Shown here: piece after piece, positions 18,665-27,951 of the stretch
Position numbering within the stretch: position 1 is the stretch's first letter
Layout: each line of letters begins with the position of its first letter
Source: Clostridium kluyveri
GTDB lineage: Bacteria; Bacillota; Clostridia; Clostridiales; Clostridiaceae
Direction of reading: 5' to 3'
Length of the DNA stretch: 64,000 nucleotides
NCBI RefSeq assembly: GCF_001902295.1
Contig: NZ_CP018335.1
Location: 4,340,001 to 4,404,000 of the forward strand
The notes under the pieces: generated by a model
Database searches by the model: none
Told to the model about the DNA's origin: nothing
The model's input: the letters and a program-made list of their open reading frames with translations, nothing else
Program-made: the position numbers and the translations under genes

Positions 18665-19261
18665 CTATTTATACTCTAGTGTTTTAACGATAGTTTCAAA
18701 TATAGTTGGCATATTTTCTTTAAAATCTGACTCATTTACAAAAAAAGAAAATCTACAAAATTGAGTTCCTTTTTTTAAAAAATACTCTATACCTTTATAG
18801 CTATCTCCCACTTCCTTTGTAATAGTATATTCAATTAAGTACCCACTGACCCCATTAATTTCAATCTCACTTATGTGATAATTCTTATATAAATTCTGCT
18901 TTTGAGATATAATTTTACTATTTTCTAAAAATGATTTTAGACTTCCATCTAAATTCCATACTTCAACAAATCCTCTTATTTTATTATCTTCACTTTTAAA
19001 ATCACTATGATATAATATTTCATTTCCAGACATATCTTGATTCTCAGAGGACCACTTAGAAGGTAGTTTATATCTTAATTTACTTTGCATTCCTTCATAT
19101 TGAGTTAAATATTTTATATTATTTTGCATAAGAGCTGTAAATTTTAATTTCATATCGAAATTCTTTTCAAGTCCTAAAAGTACCATCATAAGACCTATTA
19201 TAATTATGGTGACTCCCAGTTTTCTCTTATTTATTACTATTGATTTAATAATAGGTGTCAT
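18665..19261 (-). CDS. Membrane-anchored protein, function unknown
   Basis: 198 residues with one N-terminal membrane segment (about 15-30, GVTIIIIGLMMVLLG) and a hydrophilic outer domain of about 165 residues. That domain contains a SKWSSEN stretch and a C-terminal FETIVKTLEYK, a pattern seen in PsbP-like or lipoprotein-type extracytoplasmic domains, but I cannot name a family. It starts 4 bases after the preceding gene stops and has little Shine-Dalgarno of its own, so it is probably translationally coupled to it. Confidence 0.75.
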   Translation of the reverse strand: MTPIIKSIVINKRKLGVTIIIIGLMMVLLGLEKNFDMKLKFTALMQNNIKYLTQYEGMQSKLRYKLPSKWSSENQDMSGNEILYHSDFKSEDNKIRGFVEVWNLDGSLKSFLENSKIISQKQNLYKNYHISEIEINGVSGYLIEYTITKEVGDSYKGIEYFLKKGTQFCRFSFFVNESDFKENMPTIFETIVKTLEYK

Positions 19262-19265
19262 AGTT

Positions 19266-20594
19266 TCACTTTTTTACTGGTATAACTATGGTGTTTGTTT
19301 TAAAATCATAGAACATTAACCAGTACCCCATTTTATCTTTACCTTCCTTAGGTATCCATGTAACAAATCCTGATTTACCTCCATAAGGCTGATCCTTTTT
19401 ACTATTAGTGCCTGGTATACCATATATCAAATATTTTACTTTATTATTCTTATCAAATTTATACCCTGTTAAATAATGAAAATGTTTCTTTATATAAGGA
19501 TAATATCCTATCATAGGATAGTAAACTAAGGCATATCTACTATAATTATCCATATTGTACATGTCTTCTATAGAATTTGCAGGTACCTTATACCATTTAC
19601 ATCTTTTTAATTCTTTGTTTAAACTCTTTATTTCTTTAAAACCATAAACAAGTCTATTAAAAAAATTCCCTTGTGAATTTCTTTGGTAATTTCTATTCAT
19701 ACCTCTATCTTCACATTTATTATCATTTGCTTTTAATTTTTCACAATGATTTTCTGCAAAATTGTCTATATATAGAGAGTCCTCTTCTCCCAACTCCTTT
19801 TTTAAAGTTATATTTTCTTCCTGAAGATCTTCTCTGATTTTTGACTCAAACATATCCTCTGATATTGGTTCTTCTTTTTCGTCTGCAAAAGTCTTTTTAC
19901 TTTTTTGATTATCTTCCTCGTCCTGATTATTTTGAATTTCCTCCGAAAGTTGCTTGTCTTCTTCATTATCTTTTTCAATTTCAGTTTTTTCTCTATCCCT
20001 TTTAGCTTTTTCTATACTTTCTTCATATTTATCAAATATACTCTTTTCATTATTTTCTGCCGCTTTTTCTACTATTTCATCTTCATTTACTTCTACTTCA
20101 TCTTCGTTTATTTTATTTTCATCTTGTTCCACATAATCCTTTGTTTTATCATCTTTGTCATCTTTGTCTTCTATTAATTCAAAAGACCTCCAATTTGGTA
20201 TTTCAGTACTCGAGAACCCACTCATTACAGGTATTATATTATTATCTAATATTCTGACTATAGCAGCTCCCGACACTTTATCCATGGCTATTCCACTTCC
20301 TGCTACATCATTTATTGGATATTCATAAAATGTATCTGCTCTTCCATAATCATCTATGTTCATTTCACCAATTTTAATTATATTTTTTATACCTTTTTTA
20401 TTACATATTAGCATCATATAATAGGGGGTTTTTTCTTTTTTCAAATTTTGTACGTAATAAGATATTTTACATTTATCATTTTTTGTCTCCAATTTTGCAT
20501 ATCCTGAAGCAATCTTGTCAGAAGCTAAAGAGTACCCTTTTTCATCTTCTTGTAATATTATAAAGTACCTACTATAACTCTTTTTCTGTGCCAA
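19266..20594 (-). CDS. Large acidic protein with charged linker, function unknown
   Basis: 442 residues from a TTG with GGAGG 8 bases upstream. The N-terminal domain (1-140) and C-terminal domain (about 300-442, rich in aromatic residues, with YYPMIGYYPYIKKHFHYLTG) are separated by a very charged, probably disordered or helical Glu/Lys/Asp-rich linker (about 145-290). There is no signal peptide. The two-domain plan with acidic linker is reminiscent of clostridial sporulation or spore-coat-associated proteins; that is inference. It is coupled to the membrane protein gene that follows. Confidence 0.75.
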   Translation of the reverse strand: MAQKKSYSRYFIILQEDEKGYSLASDKIASGYAKLETKNDKCKISYYVQNLKKEKTPYYMMLICNKKGIKNIIKIGEMNIDDYGRADTFYEYPINDVAGSGIAMDKVSGAAIVRILDNNIIPVMSGFSSTEIPNWRSFELIEDKDDKDDKTKDYVEQDENKINEDEVEVNEDEIVEKAAENNEKSIFDKYEESIEKAKRDREKTEIEKDNEEDKQLSEEIQNNQDEEDNQKSKKTFADEKEEPISEDMFESKIREDLQEENITLKKELGEEDSLYIDNFAENHCEKLKANDNKCEDRGMNRNYQRNSQGNFFNRLVYGFKEIKSLNKELKRCKWYKVPANSIEDMYNMDNYSRYALVYYPMIGYYPYIKKHFHYLTGYKFDKNNKVKYLIYGIPGTNSKKDQPYGGKSGFVTWIPKEGKDKMGYWLMFYDFKTNTIVIPVKK

Positions 20595-20685
20595 CTTCTA
20601 TACCTCCATATATTATCTTCATTATAATATATGAGATAACTCTCAAAAAGTGAACAAATAGTTTTGTCCTCAATTATAAAACATA

Positions 20686-21531
20686 TTATAACCCATATAT
20701 TAATTCATATATGCAATCTGATAATAGGCCGAATTCCTCTATGGAAAGAGTTTCTCCTCTCCTCTTGGGATCTATTCCAGATTTATCAAATGCTTTTTCT
20801 ATGTATTCTCTAGATAACTTTAGTGCTTTTAAAGCATTCCATAAAGTTTTCCTTCTCATATTAAAAGAACATCTTATTATCCTAAAAAATAAATCTTCAC
20901 TTTTAATCTTAACTCTAGGATTACTTAACTTAGTTAACTTTATAACTATAGACTCAACTTTAGGCGATGGAATGAAAGCATAAGGACTAACTTTTCTAAG
21001 TACTTCTACATCGCAATAATATTGAACCAATAAAGAAAGTGCCCCATATCGCTTACAATTAGGTTCCGATATTATTCTTTCACCCACTTCTTTTTGAATC
21101 ATTATAGTTAAAGTTTTGAAATTATACTTATTATTTAGAATTTTTGAAATAATAGGTGTAGTAATATAATATGGAAGATTAGCTACAATTTTTATACTTG
21201 ATTCATCTTTTATTATCTCATTAAAATTTGTCTTTAATACATCTTTATGTATTAATTCAAAATTTGGATAATGCTTTAACTCTTCCTTTAGTATGGCAAT
21301 TAAATCTGAATCCACTTCTATGGCACAAACTTTCTTAGCCCTTTTTAAAAGTTCCTTTGTTAATGTTCCCACTCCTGGTCCTATTTCTATAACAAAATCA
21401 TTTTTATTTATATCTGTGCCTTCTAATATATCCTGTAATACTGAATTATCTATCAAAAAATTTTGCCCTAAATTTTTTGAAAATCTAAAATTATATTTTT
21501 CCACTATTTCCTTAGTAGATAAATTACTCAT
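20686..21531 (-). CDS. ksgA: 16S rRNA A1518/A1519 dimethyltransferase
   Basis: 281 residues. The SAM-binding motif EIGPGVGTLT is near residue 45 and the catalytic NLPYYIT near 117. It dimethylates two adjacent adenines in helix 45 of 16S rRNA. Its start lies inside the 3' end of rnmV (8-base overlap) with AAGGAGAAG upstream, so the two are coupled as in other Firmicutes. Confidence 0.97.
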   Translation of the reverse strand: MSNLSTKEIVEKYNFRFSKNLGQNFLIDNSVLQDILEGTDINKNDFVIEIGPGVGTLTKELLKRAKKVCAIEVDSDLIAILKEELKHYPNFELIHKDVLKTNFNEIIKDESSIKIVANLPYYITTPIISKILNNKYNFKTLTIMIQKEVGERIISEPNCKRYGALSLLVQYYCDVEVLRKVSPYAFIPSPKVESIVIKLTKLSNPRVKIKSEDLFFRIIRCSFNMRRKTLWNALKALKLSREYIEKAFDKSGIDPKRRGETLSIEEFGLLSDCIYELIYGL

Positions 21532-22084
21532 CTTTCTTCTCCTTCATTAAATTACTTACCTTATCTATTGCTTTATCAAACTCTTCCCTAGCTATACCAT
21601 AATTATTTAGTCTCTTTAGAAACTGAGATGCATTACAATAGCCTATACCTAATTCTCTGCCAAGCATATCTCTTTTCATCTTAGATTTTATACATCCTGT
21701 AAGCTCAAAAAATACCATATCTTCCACTTTGAATTCTTTTCTCTCTTCTTTTAATTCACATTTAGCATTTTTCAAAGCATTTATTATAGTTTCAGGCAAT
21801 GCATTTTCAACACCAATATTTCCATTTTTTATCCCATCTTCTTGAGATATATAGGCATGTTTTATCCCTTTAACTCTTTTAGATATAATTTTCCTTATTT
21901 TTTCTCCTGCAAAGTCAGGATCTGTCATAACTATTACACCTTGTCTATTTTGAGCCTCTTTTATTTTATCAATAACTTTTTTATTTATTCCAAAGCCACC
22001 TACAGCTATTAATTCTGCATCTACAGCTCTCTTAACTGCGGATATATCGTCCTTTCCTTCAACGATTATTACTTCCTTAATCAT
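21524..22084 (-). CDS. rnmV: Ribonuclease M5
   Basis: 186 residues from the ATG at 22084 with GGGGGAG 5 bases upstream. The TOPRIM signature is present (VIIVEGKDDISAVKRAVDAE at the start and VIVMTDPDFAGEKIRK near residue 55). RNase M5 matures 5S rRNA precursors in Firmicutes, and the 5S gene of this window is a potential substrate. It sits upstream of and overlaps ksgA. Confidence 0.95.
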   Translation of the reverse strand: MIKEVIIVEGKDDISAVKRAVDAELIAVGGFGINKKVIDKIKEAQNRQGVIVMTDPDFAGEKIRKIISKRVKGIKHAYISQEDGIKNGNIGVENALPETIINALKNAKCELKEERKEFKVEDMVFFELTGCIKSKMKRDMLGRELGIGYCNASQFLKRLNNYGIAREEFDKAIDKVSNLMKEKKDE

Positions 22085-22122
22085 ATTCTCCCCCATTAAC
22101 ATTTAATTTTTTTCATCAAAAG

Positions 22123-22145
22123 AAAAAATAGGAGCACGTGCCCCT
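22123..22145 (-). terminator. Terminator after yabE
   Basis: Minus-strand stem AGGGGC/GCTCCT with an ACGT loop followed by six T overlaps the yabE stop codon. It should reduce read-through into rnmV. Confidence 0.65.
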
Positions 22146-23199
22146 AATCCATAACATAAACATTAATCCATTGCACACCCCAGTTATTTGCTTCAGAAGC
22201 AGAATTAAAAAACAAATCTACCCTATTACCTTTAATGGCACCTCCTGTATCTTCAGCTATGGCATATCCATATCCTTCTATATAAAGTTTGGTACCAAGT
22301 GGTATAACTCTGGGATCAACTGCTACAGAGCTGTAGCTTCCACTATTTCTCCTTGCCACAGTTCCTGAAGCTGTTATACCAAAGTCTGGATGCCCAGGTC
22401 CCTTGCCTGTACTTTCATAGTCTGCAGTATATGCAGTTGCTTTCATCTGCAAAAATTTAGCATAACTAAGGTTTCCTCCTCTAGAAAAGGTATAATCACT
22501 ATTTAATGTTCCCACTGCTACTATTTTCTGTACTGGTTCTTTCTTTACGATTTCACTTATAACCTTCCTAGAGACTTCTTTACCATCCTCATATATTATT
22601 CTGGTAATAGTTTGCTTCTCTCCATTTTGCCCCTCTTGTAAAACTTTTTTAGCCCCGCTTTCAACTTCACTATCATTTTTTATAACTATATCATAGCCTA
22701 TATTTGTAATCTCTTTTATGTCTTTAGTCTTTACCCTAGTCACTACTACTTTTAATCCTTTTTTAATTGCATAATTTTTAGATGGATATACTTTATCAAG
22801 ATTTGAAAGTTGAATTTTTTCTGCCCGCAACATATTTTCCACATTATGTTCAGCAGACTTTATATCTAATTTCTTACCATCCACTTTTACTTCAATTAAA
22901 ACTGCTCTTGTAATTAATAATTTACCTTTATCTTTCACTCTACTGTCTAGACTAGGCTTTACTTTATCCTTTGATCCCAATTTAATCCCATTATTATCCA
23001 AAATTTCTTTGTAAGTACCACCAAAAGTAGTAACTTTCTTGTCACTGCCATCTACTGAGATAGTTATAGTTTTTATCATATTAAATATTATTAAACTTAT
23101 AACTACTAAACTTATTGTTAAACCTATAACTATAATAGATTCTATCTTAGGACCATCGGAAAAATATTTCTTTAAGTAAGTCTTAAACCTTTCCATCAT
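22144..23199 (-). CDS. yabE: YabE-like cell-wall protein: DUF348, G5 and 3D domains
   Basis: 351 residues from the ATG at 23199, which has GGAGG 7 bases upstream. Order: membrane segment (about 20-45), DUF348 repeats (about 45-150), G5 domain (about 155-235), and C-terminal 3D domain (about 255-351). The last keeps the three aspartates of the family (AVDPRVIPLG, AEDTGG, RVDLFF). Such proteins are Rpf/Sps-like murein hydrolases that act outside the membrane. Order metG-tatD-yabE-rnmV-ksgA is the conserved Firmicute arrangement. A consensus promoter precedes it. Confidence 0.9.
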   Translation of the reverse strand: MMERFKTYLKKYFSDGPKIESIIVIGLTISLVVISLIIFNMIKTITISVDGSDKKVTTFGGTYKEILDNNGIKLGSKDKVKPSLDSRVKDKGKLLITRAVLIEVKVDGKKLDIKSAEHNVENMLRAEKIQLSNLDKVYPSKNYAIKKGLKVVVTRVKTKDIKEITNIGYDIVIKNDSEVESGAKKVLQEGQNGEKQTITRIIYEDGKEVSRKVISEIVKKEPVQKIVAVGTLNSDYTFSRGGNLSYAKFLQMKATAYTADYESTGKGPGHPDFGITASGTVARRNSGSYSSVAVDPRVIPLGTKLYIEGYGYAIAEDTGGAIKGNRVDLFFNSASEANNWGVQWINVYVMD

Positions 23200-23234
23200 A
23201 AAAATACCTCCTCTGGGCAAGAGCGACATACCTC

Positions 23235-23263
23235 ATTATAAACGGATCTTAAATTTATGTCAA
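23235..23263 (-). promoter_or_regulatory. yabE promoter
   Basis: Perfect TTGACA (23263-23258) and TATAAT (23240-23235) on the minus strand, spacer 17. The start point would be only about 30 bases before the ATG. Confidence 0.8.
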
Positions 23264-23565
23264 ATATCGCCCAGGATAAATTGTAAAAAAATTCTAAATG
23301 CAGCTTTGTGCATAAACTATAAATAAAAAATATTTATTTATGATACCAGTATTATTAGTTAATAAAGTATAAATTTATACCTCAATTTAGATAAATATAT
23401 AATTCATGCTTAATTACAAAACTAAATTATATTTTTAAATTACAATTTATGTTATTTTTAGGTGGTATTATTGTGATTTTATTACATCTTATGCTATAAA
23501 TATATTTTAAATTACTTATGAGATAACTAATGGATATAATTATAGTATATTCATATTTATAAATA
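23264..23565. other. Non-coding gap between tatD end and yabE promoter
   Basis: About 300 bases of very AT-rich sequence. I see no open frame with a Shine-Dalgarno, no strong hairpin and no repeat copy here. Confidence 0.5.
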
Positions 23566-24339
23566 TTATGTTACATTAAGAAGATGTTTAGTATTGGCAA
23601 TTGTTATTTTACTTACTTCCTCTTTTGTAATTCCTTTTATCTCAGCTATTTTTGATATGATAAACTCTATATATTCTGATCTATTTCTCTTCCCCCTGAA
23701 AGGTACCGGAGCCATATAAGGACAATCAGTTTCCACTAAAATTCTATCCATAGGTATTTCTCTTACTACATCTAGTGATTTTTTTGCATTTTTAAAAGTT
23801 ACTACTCCAGTAAATCCTATATAATAACCAAGCTTTATACATTCTTTTGCAAACTCTACGCTTCCTGAGAAACAATGTATTTCTCCAACAATACCTTTAA
23901 ATTGTTTTATTATATCTAAAACATCTTTATGTGCTTCTCTATCGTGTATAATTACAGGAAGGTTTAATTCTCTTGCTAATTCCATTTGTCTTATAAATAC
24001 AGATTTTTGTACTTCTTTAGGTGGATTTTCTTTATAATAGTAATCAAGACCTATTTCTCCGATAGCCTTTACTTTTTGGTTTTGAGACATAATTTTTAAC
24101 TCATTTTCCGTGCTGCTGTCAAATTCATCTGAATATTCTGGGTGTATGCCTACCGCTGCATAAAATATATCATGTTCATTTGCCAATTTAACAGAAGTTC
24201 GGGCACCTTCTATGGAAGAACCGCAATTTAATACCCCAATTATATTATTTTTTTTCAATTCATTTATCAATATATTCCTATCACCATCAAATTGTTCATC
24301 ATCATAATGTGCATGAGCATCAAATATATTCAACTTCAC
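23566..24339 (-). CDS. tatD: TatD family metal-dependent deoxyribonuclease
   Basis: 257 residues with all TatD signatures: DAHAHYDDEQF at the N-terminus (metal His), GIHPEY, GEIGLDYYY, IIHDREAHKD, HCFSGS and VETDCPYMAPVPFRGKRN. These give a TIM-barrel with a two-metal site and nuclease activity against DNA ends. The GTG start has AGGAGAAG upstream. It is in the metG direction, separated by a gap that contains one copy of the dispersed hairpin repeat. Confidence 0.93.
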   Translation of the reverse strand: MKLNIFDAHAHYDDEQFDGDRNILINELKKNNIIGVLNCGSSIEGARTSVKLANEHDIFYAAVGIHPEYSDEFDSSTENELKIMSQNQKVKAIGEIGLDYYYKENPPKEVQKSVFIRQMELARELNLPVIIHDREAHKDVLDIIKQFKGIVGEIHCFSGSVEFAKECIKLGYYIGFTGVVTFKNAKKSLDVVREIPMDRILVETDCPYMAPVPFRGKRNRSEYIEFIISKIAEIKGITKEEVSKITIANTKHLLNVT

Positions 24340-24370
24340 GTTATCTCTTCTCCTTTTTTAAATCAAACTC

Positions 24371-24423
24371 TTCCTAGATCCAGATGGAGGAAATTATCCA
24401 CCACCTAAACCTAAAAATTACTT
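24371..24423 (-). repeat. Dispersed hairpin repeat, copy R1 (short form)
   Basis: Minus strand: AAGTAATTTTTAGG followed by TTTAGGTGG, a short loop, and the pairing arm CCTCCATCTGGATCT. It is the 5' module of the repeat family described under findings. It lies between metG and tatD in the transcribed orientation. Confidence 0.65.
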
Positions 24424-24473
24424 AATTGGACTTAGAAATCCTATATTTATATCAGAAACTACTTAAATATATT

Positions 24474-26408
24474 TTATTTTACTATACTCCCAGTAGGAAG
24501 TTCTCCTTGAATAGATAGCGTAAATAATTTACTGTCATCATTTGAAGCTGCACATAATATCATTCCTTCTGAGAGTTCTCCCTTTAATCTTACTGGCTTT
24601 AAATTTGCTACAACCACCACATACTTTCCTAAAAGTTCTTCTGGCTTGTAATATTTAGATATGCCTGATATTACCTGCCTTTTTTCCTGCCCTAATTCAA
24701 GCTGCAGTTTAAGTAACTTTTTAGAACCTTTTATGGCCTCACATTCCAATACTCTTGCAATCCTAAGATCTAATTTTTCAAAGTCATCTATGGCTATTTC
24801 TTCTTTTATAGGTTCTACTTTGAAATTCTGTAGGGCACTTTTTTCTTCTTTTAGACTATTTAACTCTTCTATCTTCTTATCCACATCTATTCTAGGAAAT
24901 AATATATCTCCTTTATTTACTTTAGTTCCTGACCTAGTTCCATCAAAAGAAGCTATGCTGTCCCAAGATGTGACCTCCACATTAAGCTGTTTATAGATTT
25001 TTTCACTGGTTTCAGGAAGAAATGCCGAAAGACATACAGATATTATTCTCAATGATTCTGATAGATTATAAAGTACCGTTCCCAATCTATTCTTTTTACT
25101 TTCATCTTTGGCTAATATCCATGGAGTAGTTTCATCTATATATTTATTAGTTCTTGATACAAGTTCCCATATGTTATCTAGCGCCTCAGGTATTCTTAAA
25201 TGGTTCATATGTTTTTCTATTTTTATAGGTGTATCTAAAGCTAAACCTATAAGTTCATCATCTATATCTTCTTTTTCTTTTGGTGCCGGCATAATGCCAT
25301 CAAAATATTTTTCTATCATAGTACAAGTTCTTGATAATAAATTTCCTAAATCATTAGCTAAATCTGAATTAATTTTCTTTATAAATATCTCATTATTAAA
25401 TAATCCATCAGCACCAAAAGGAATTTCCCTAAGTAGATAATATCTAACTGCATCTGTTCCAAAATGATTTACTAAAACTACAGGATCCACTACATTTCCT
25501 TTAGATTTTGACATTTTTCCTCCATCTACTAGAAGCCAACCGTGTCCAAATACTTTTTCAGGTACTTCTTCCCCTAAAGCCATAAGCATTATAGGCCAGT
25601 AAATCGTATGAAACCTCAATATATCTTTACCTACTAAATGTACATTTGCCGGCCAGTATTTTTTATATAACTTGTCATCTTCACTGCCATAACCTAGTGC
25701 TGTTATATAATTTGCAAGTGCATCTATCCATACATATATTACATGCTTGTTATCAAAAGTCACAGGTATTCCCCAGTCAAAAGAAGTCCTTGAAACACAA
25801 AGATCCTGAAGCCCTGGTTTCAAAAAATTATTTAACATTTCATTTTTTCGAGACTCAGGTTGTATAAAATCAGGATGAGTTTTAATATGTTTTATAAGAG
25901 CAGGTGCATATTTTGACATTTTAAAGAAATAAGCTTCCTCTTTAGCTTTTTCAACCGCTCTACCACAATCAGGACATTTTCCATCTACCAATTGAGTTTC
26001 AGTCCAAAATGACTCACAGGGTGTGCAATACCACCCTTCGTAATTTCCTTTGTATATATCTCCTTGCTCATATAATTTTTTAAATATTTTCTGAACTGCT
26101 GCTATGTGATATTTTTCTGTAGTTCTTATAAATTTATCATAATTTATATTCATTATTTTCCACAAGTCTTTAATTCCTGATACTATTTCATCTACATACT
26201 CTTTAGGAGGAACTCCTTTAGCCTCTGCCAACCTTTGAATCTTTTGTCCATGTTCATCTGTACCCGTTAAAAGCATTACATCATAACCTGTAATTCTTTT
26301 AAATCTAGCAAGGGCATCTGCTGCAACGGTAGTATATGTATTACCTATATGAAGATTTGCCGATGGATAATAAATAGGCGTAGTAATGTAATATGTTCCT
26401 TTGGTCAT
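24474..26408 (-). CDS. metG: Methionyl-tRNA synthetase
   Basis: 644 residues. HIGN in SANLHIGNTYTT near residue 20, KMSKS in GGKMSKSKGN near 295, a zinc knuckle (CTPCES...CPDCG, about 125-150), and a C-terminal EMAP-II-like tRNA-binding domain (about 540-644, LDLRIARVLECEAIKGSKKL). It charges tRNA-Met. GGAGAG lies before the ATG. The methionine T-box leader upstream controls it, and tatD follows. Confidence 0.97.
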   Translation of the reverse strand: MTKGTYYITTPIYYPSANLHIGNTYTTVAADALARFKRITGYDVMLLTGTDEHGQKIQRLAEAKGVPPKEYVDEIVSGIKDLWKIMNINYDKFIRTTEKYHIAAVQKIFKKLYEQGDIYKGNYEGWYCTPCESFWTETQLVDGKCPDCGRAVEKAKEEAYFFKMSKYAPALIKHIKTHPDFIQPESRKNEMLNNFLKPGLQDLCVSRTSFDWGIPVTFDNKHVIYVWIDALANYITALGYGSEDDKLYKKYWPANVHLVGKDILRFHTIYWPIMLMALGEEVPEKVFGHGWLLVDGGKMSKSKGNVVDPVVLVNHFGTDAVRYYLLREIPFGADGLFNNEIFIKKINSDLANDLGNLLSRTCTMIEKYFDGIMPAPKEKEDIDDELIGLALDTPIKIEKHMNHLRIPEALDNIWELVSRTNKYIDETTPWILAKDESKKNRLGTVLYNLSESLRIISVCLSAFLPETSEKIYKQLNVEVTSWDSIASFDGTRSGTKVNKGDILFPRIDVDKKIEELNSLKEEKSALQNFKVEPIKEEIAIDDFEKLDLRIARVLECEAIKGSKKLLKLQLELGQEKRQVISGISKYYKPEELLGKYVVVVANLKPVRLKGELSEGMILCAASNDDSKLFTLSIQGELPTGSIVK

Positions 26409-26441
26409 GTTTATATCTCTCCTTCTCTTGTAATTTATATT

Positions 26442-26722
26442 AAAAATAAAAAGCCTCTATATGAAAACTTTTTCCATATAGAGGCGTAAAATACGCTTTA
26501 CCACTCTATTTCATCTTTATCTCACAATAAAGATATCTATAAGTAACTAACATTACTTTTCAATATAACGGTTGCTGCCGTACCATCCTAATTATTAATT
26601 CTAGTACTTCAAATGGTATACTCCAGAGCCATATTCATAAATCATTTTGTTTCCGACTTTCACCAAATTGTCGGTTCTCTTTGAACAAAACCAATTTACT
26701 ACTCTTTCCTTCATGGTATTTA
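26442..26722 (-). promoter_or_regulatory. T-box riboswitch upstream of metG
   Basis: The minus strand carries a T-box core AGAGTGGTAAAGCG (26507-26494) and an 11-bp perfect terminator stem (26485-26475 with 26463-26453) followed by T-rich sequence. A candidate AUG specifier sits at 26632-26630, in the same position relative to GGAGT as the AUC specifier of the ileS leader. Confidence 0.88.
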
Positions 26723-26727
26723 ACATT

Positions 26728-26756
26728 ATAATATGTCATATACTTTTATGTGTCAA
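26728..26756 (-). promoter_or_regulatory. Promoter of the metG T-box leader
   Basis: TTGACA (26756-26751) and TATTAT (26733-26728) on the minus strand, spacer 17. The -35 lies inside the last codons of the upstream glycosylase gene. Confidence 0.7.
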
Positions 26757-27324
26757 TATTTTTTATTTCAAAAATCTCTTCATATTTTCTTCTTATATTT
26801 TTTAAGTCTTGCCAAAATAAAGGTTTTTTATTCTCATCTCTCAATATAGCAGAGGGATGAAAAGTAGCGGTTATATAAAATCCTTTTCTTTCAACCCATT
26901 TCCCTCTATCTCGTGTAATTCTCCAATCTTTACCCAATATACAGCCCATTGCAGTAGCTCCAAGACAAACTATTATTTTAGGTTTTATAAGTGCTACCTG
27001 ATTTCTTAAATAAGGAAGACATGCTTTTTCTTCATCTTCATAAGGAGTTCTATTATTTTTAGGTCTACATTTGCAAATATTACATATATAATAATCCTTT
27101 TTTCTGTACAAATCCAGTGCTTCAAGGGCTTTAGTCAAAAGCTTTCCTGCCTTTCCCACAAAAGGTAATCCAATTCTATCCTCATCTGCTCCAGGTGCTT
27201 CTCCTATAAACACTAAACCTGCTTTAGGATTTCCATCTCCAAAAACCATGTTTATTCTACTATCACCTAAACCACACTTATTACAATTTATACATTGTTC
27301 ATATAGCTCTCTCCACTTTAACAA
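26746..27324 (-). CDS. Uracil-DNA glycosylase, family 4 (Fe-S)
   Basis: About 192 residues from a TTG at 27324 with GAGGTG upstream; GTG at 27336 is the in-frame alternative but overlaps that Shine-Dalgarno. Motif 1 is GEAPGADEDRIGLPFVGKAG and motif 3 is TFHPSAIL. Cysteines at C..C..C near residues 11-17 and CNICKC near 82-87 are the candidate 4Fe-4S ligands. It removes uracil from DNA to start base excision repair. A second, cysteine-poor member of the superfamily lies at 61.4-62.0 kb. Confidence 0.93.
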   Translation of the reverse strand: MLKWRELYEQCINCNKCGLGDSRINMVFGDGNPKAGLVFIGEAPGADEDRIGLPFVGKAGKLLTKALEALDLYRKKDYYICNICKCRPKNNRTPYEDEEKACLPYLRNQVALIKPKIIVCLGATAMGCILGKDWRITRDRGKWVERKGFYITATFHPSAILRDENKKPLFWQDLKNIRRKYEEIFEIKNIDT

Positions 27325-27412
27325 CTTTAATCTCACCTCAAGGTACCATTATAAGTTATATTATACAACTAAAAACTTAAAATAAATACATCCTTTTTAT
27401 ATAAAAATCTCA

Positions 27413-27931
27413 TTAAAACATAATTTTAACTACTGTTACCGCCATTATTACTGATACCAAATCTGCCATTATGGCTGCCCAAAGAGCATGTCTTATTTTT
27501 TTTATGCCTACTGCTCCAAAATAAACTGTTAATGTATAAAATATAGTTTCCGTTGAACCCATAATTACAGAAGCTACTCTGCCTATATAACTATCAGTCC
27601 CAAAATTACTTAGTATTTCACTAAATACACCAAGAGCACCACTTCCAGATAAAGGTTTTATAAATACAAGAGGTACCACTTCTGCTGGAACACCTATAAA
27701 ATTTACTATTGGTTTTATAAACCCTATAAAATAATCTAAAGCTTTAGATTCCCTAAATACACCTACGGCTAACAACATAGCAAGCAAATATGGAAATATC
27801 TTAATACATATAAAAATGCCCTCTTTAGCCCCTTCTACAAAGCAATCATATACTTTAACTTTTTTTATTATGCCATAAGTAACTATGGAAACTATAATTA
27901 TAGGAATTATACTCTTTATTATGTAATTCAA
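27413..27931 (-). CDS. spmB: Spore maturation protein B
   Basis: About 172 residues, membrane protein of the nucleoside-recognition (Gate) family. The TTG at 27931 is chosen because AAAGGAGG lies 6 bases upstream; longer frames starting at 27952 or 27955 would overlap spmA but lack a Shine-Dalgarno. Hydrophobic helices and GSGALGVFSEIL (about residues 92-103) are typical of SpmB. With SpmA it is needed for spore core dehydration and heat resistance in other spore formers. Confidence 0.92.
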   Translation of the reverse strand: MNYIIKSIIPIIIVSIVTYGIIKKVKVYDCFVEGAKEGIFICIKIFPYLLAMLLAVGVFRESKALDYFIGFIKPIVNFIGVPAEVVPLVFIKPLSGSGALGVFSEILSNFGTDSYIGRVASVIMGSTETIFYTLTVYFGAVGIKKIRHALWAAIMADLVSVIMAVTVVKIMF

Positions 27932-27951
27932 AATTTTCCTCCTTTCATTCA

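Noticed and set aside
24661..25440. Two frames of 110-111 codons on the + strand
   Set aside because: Antisense to metG, no Shine-Dalgarno, no family match.
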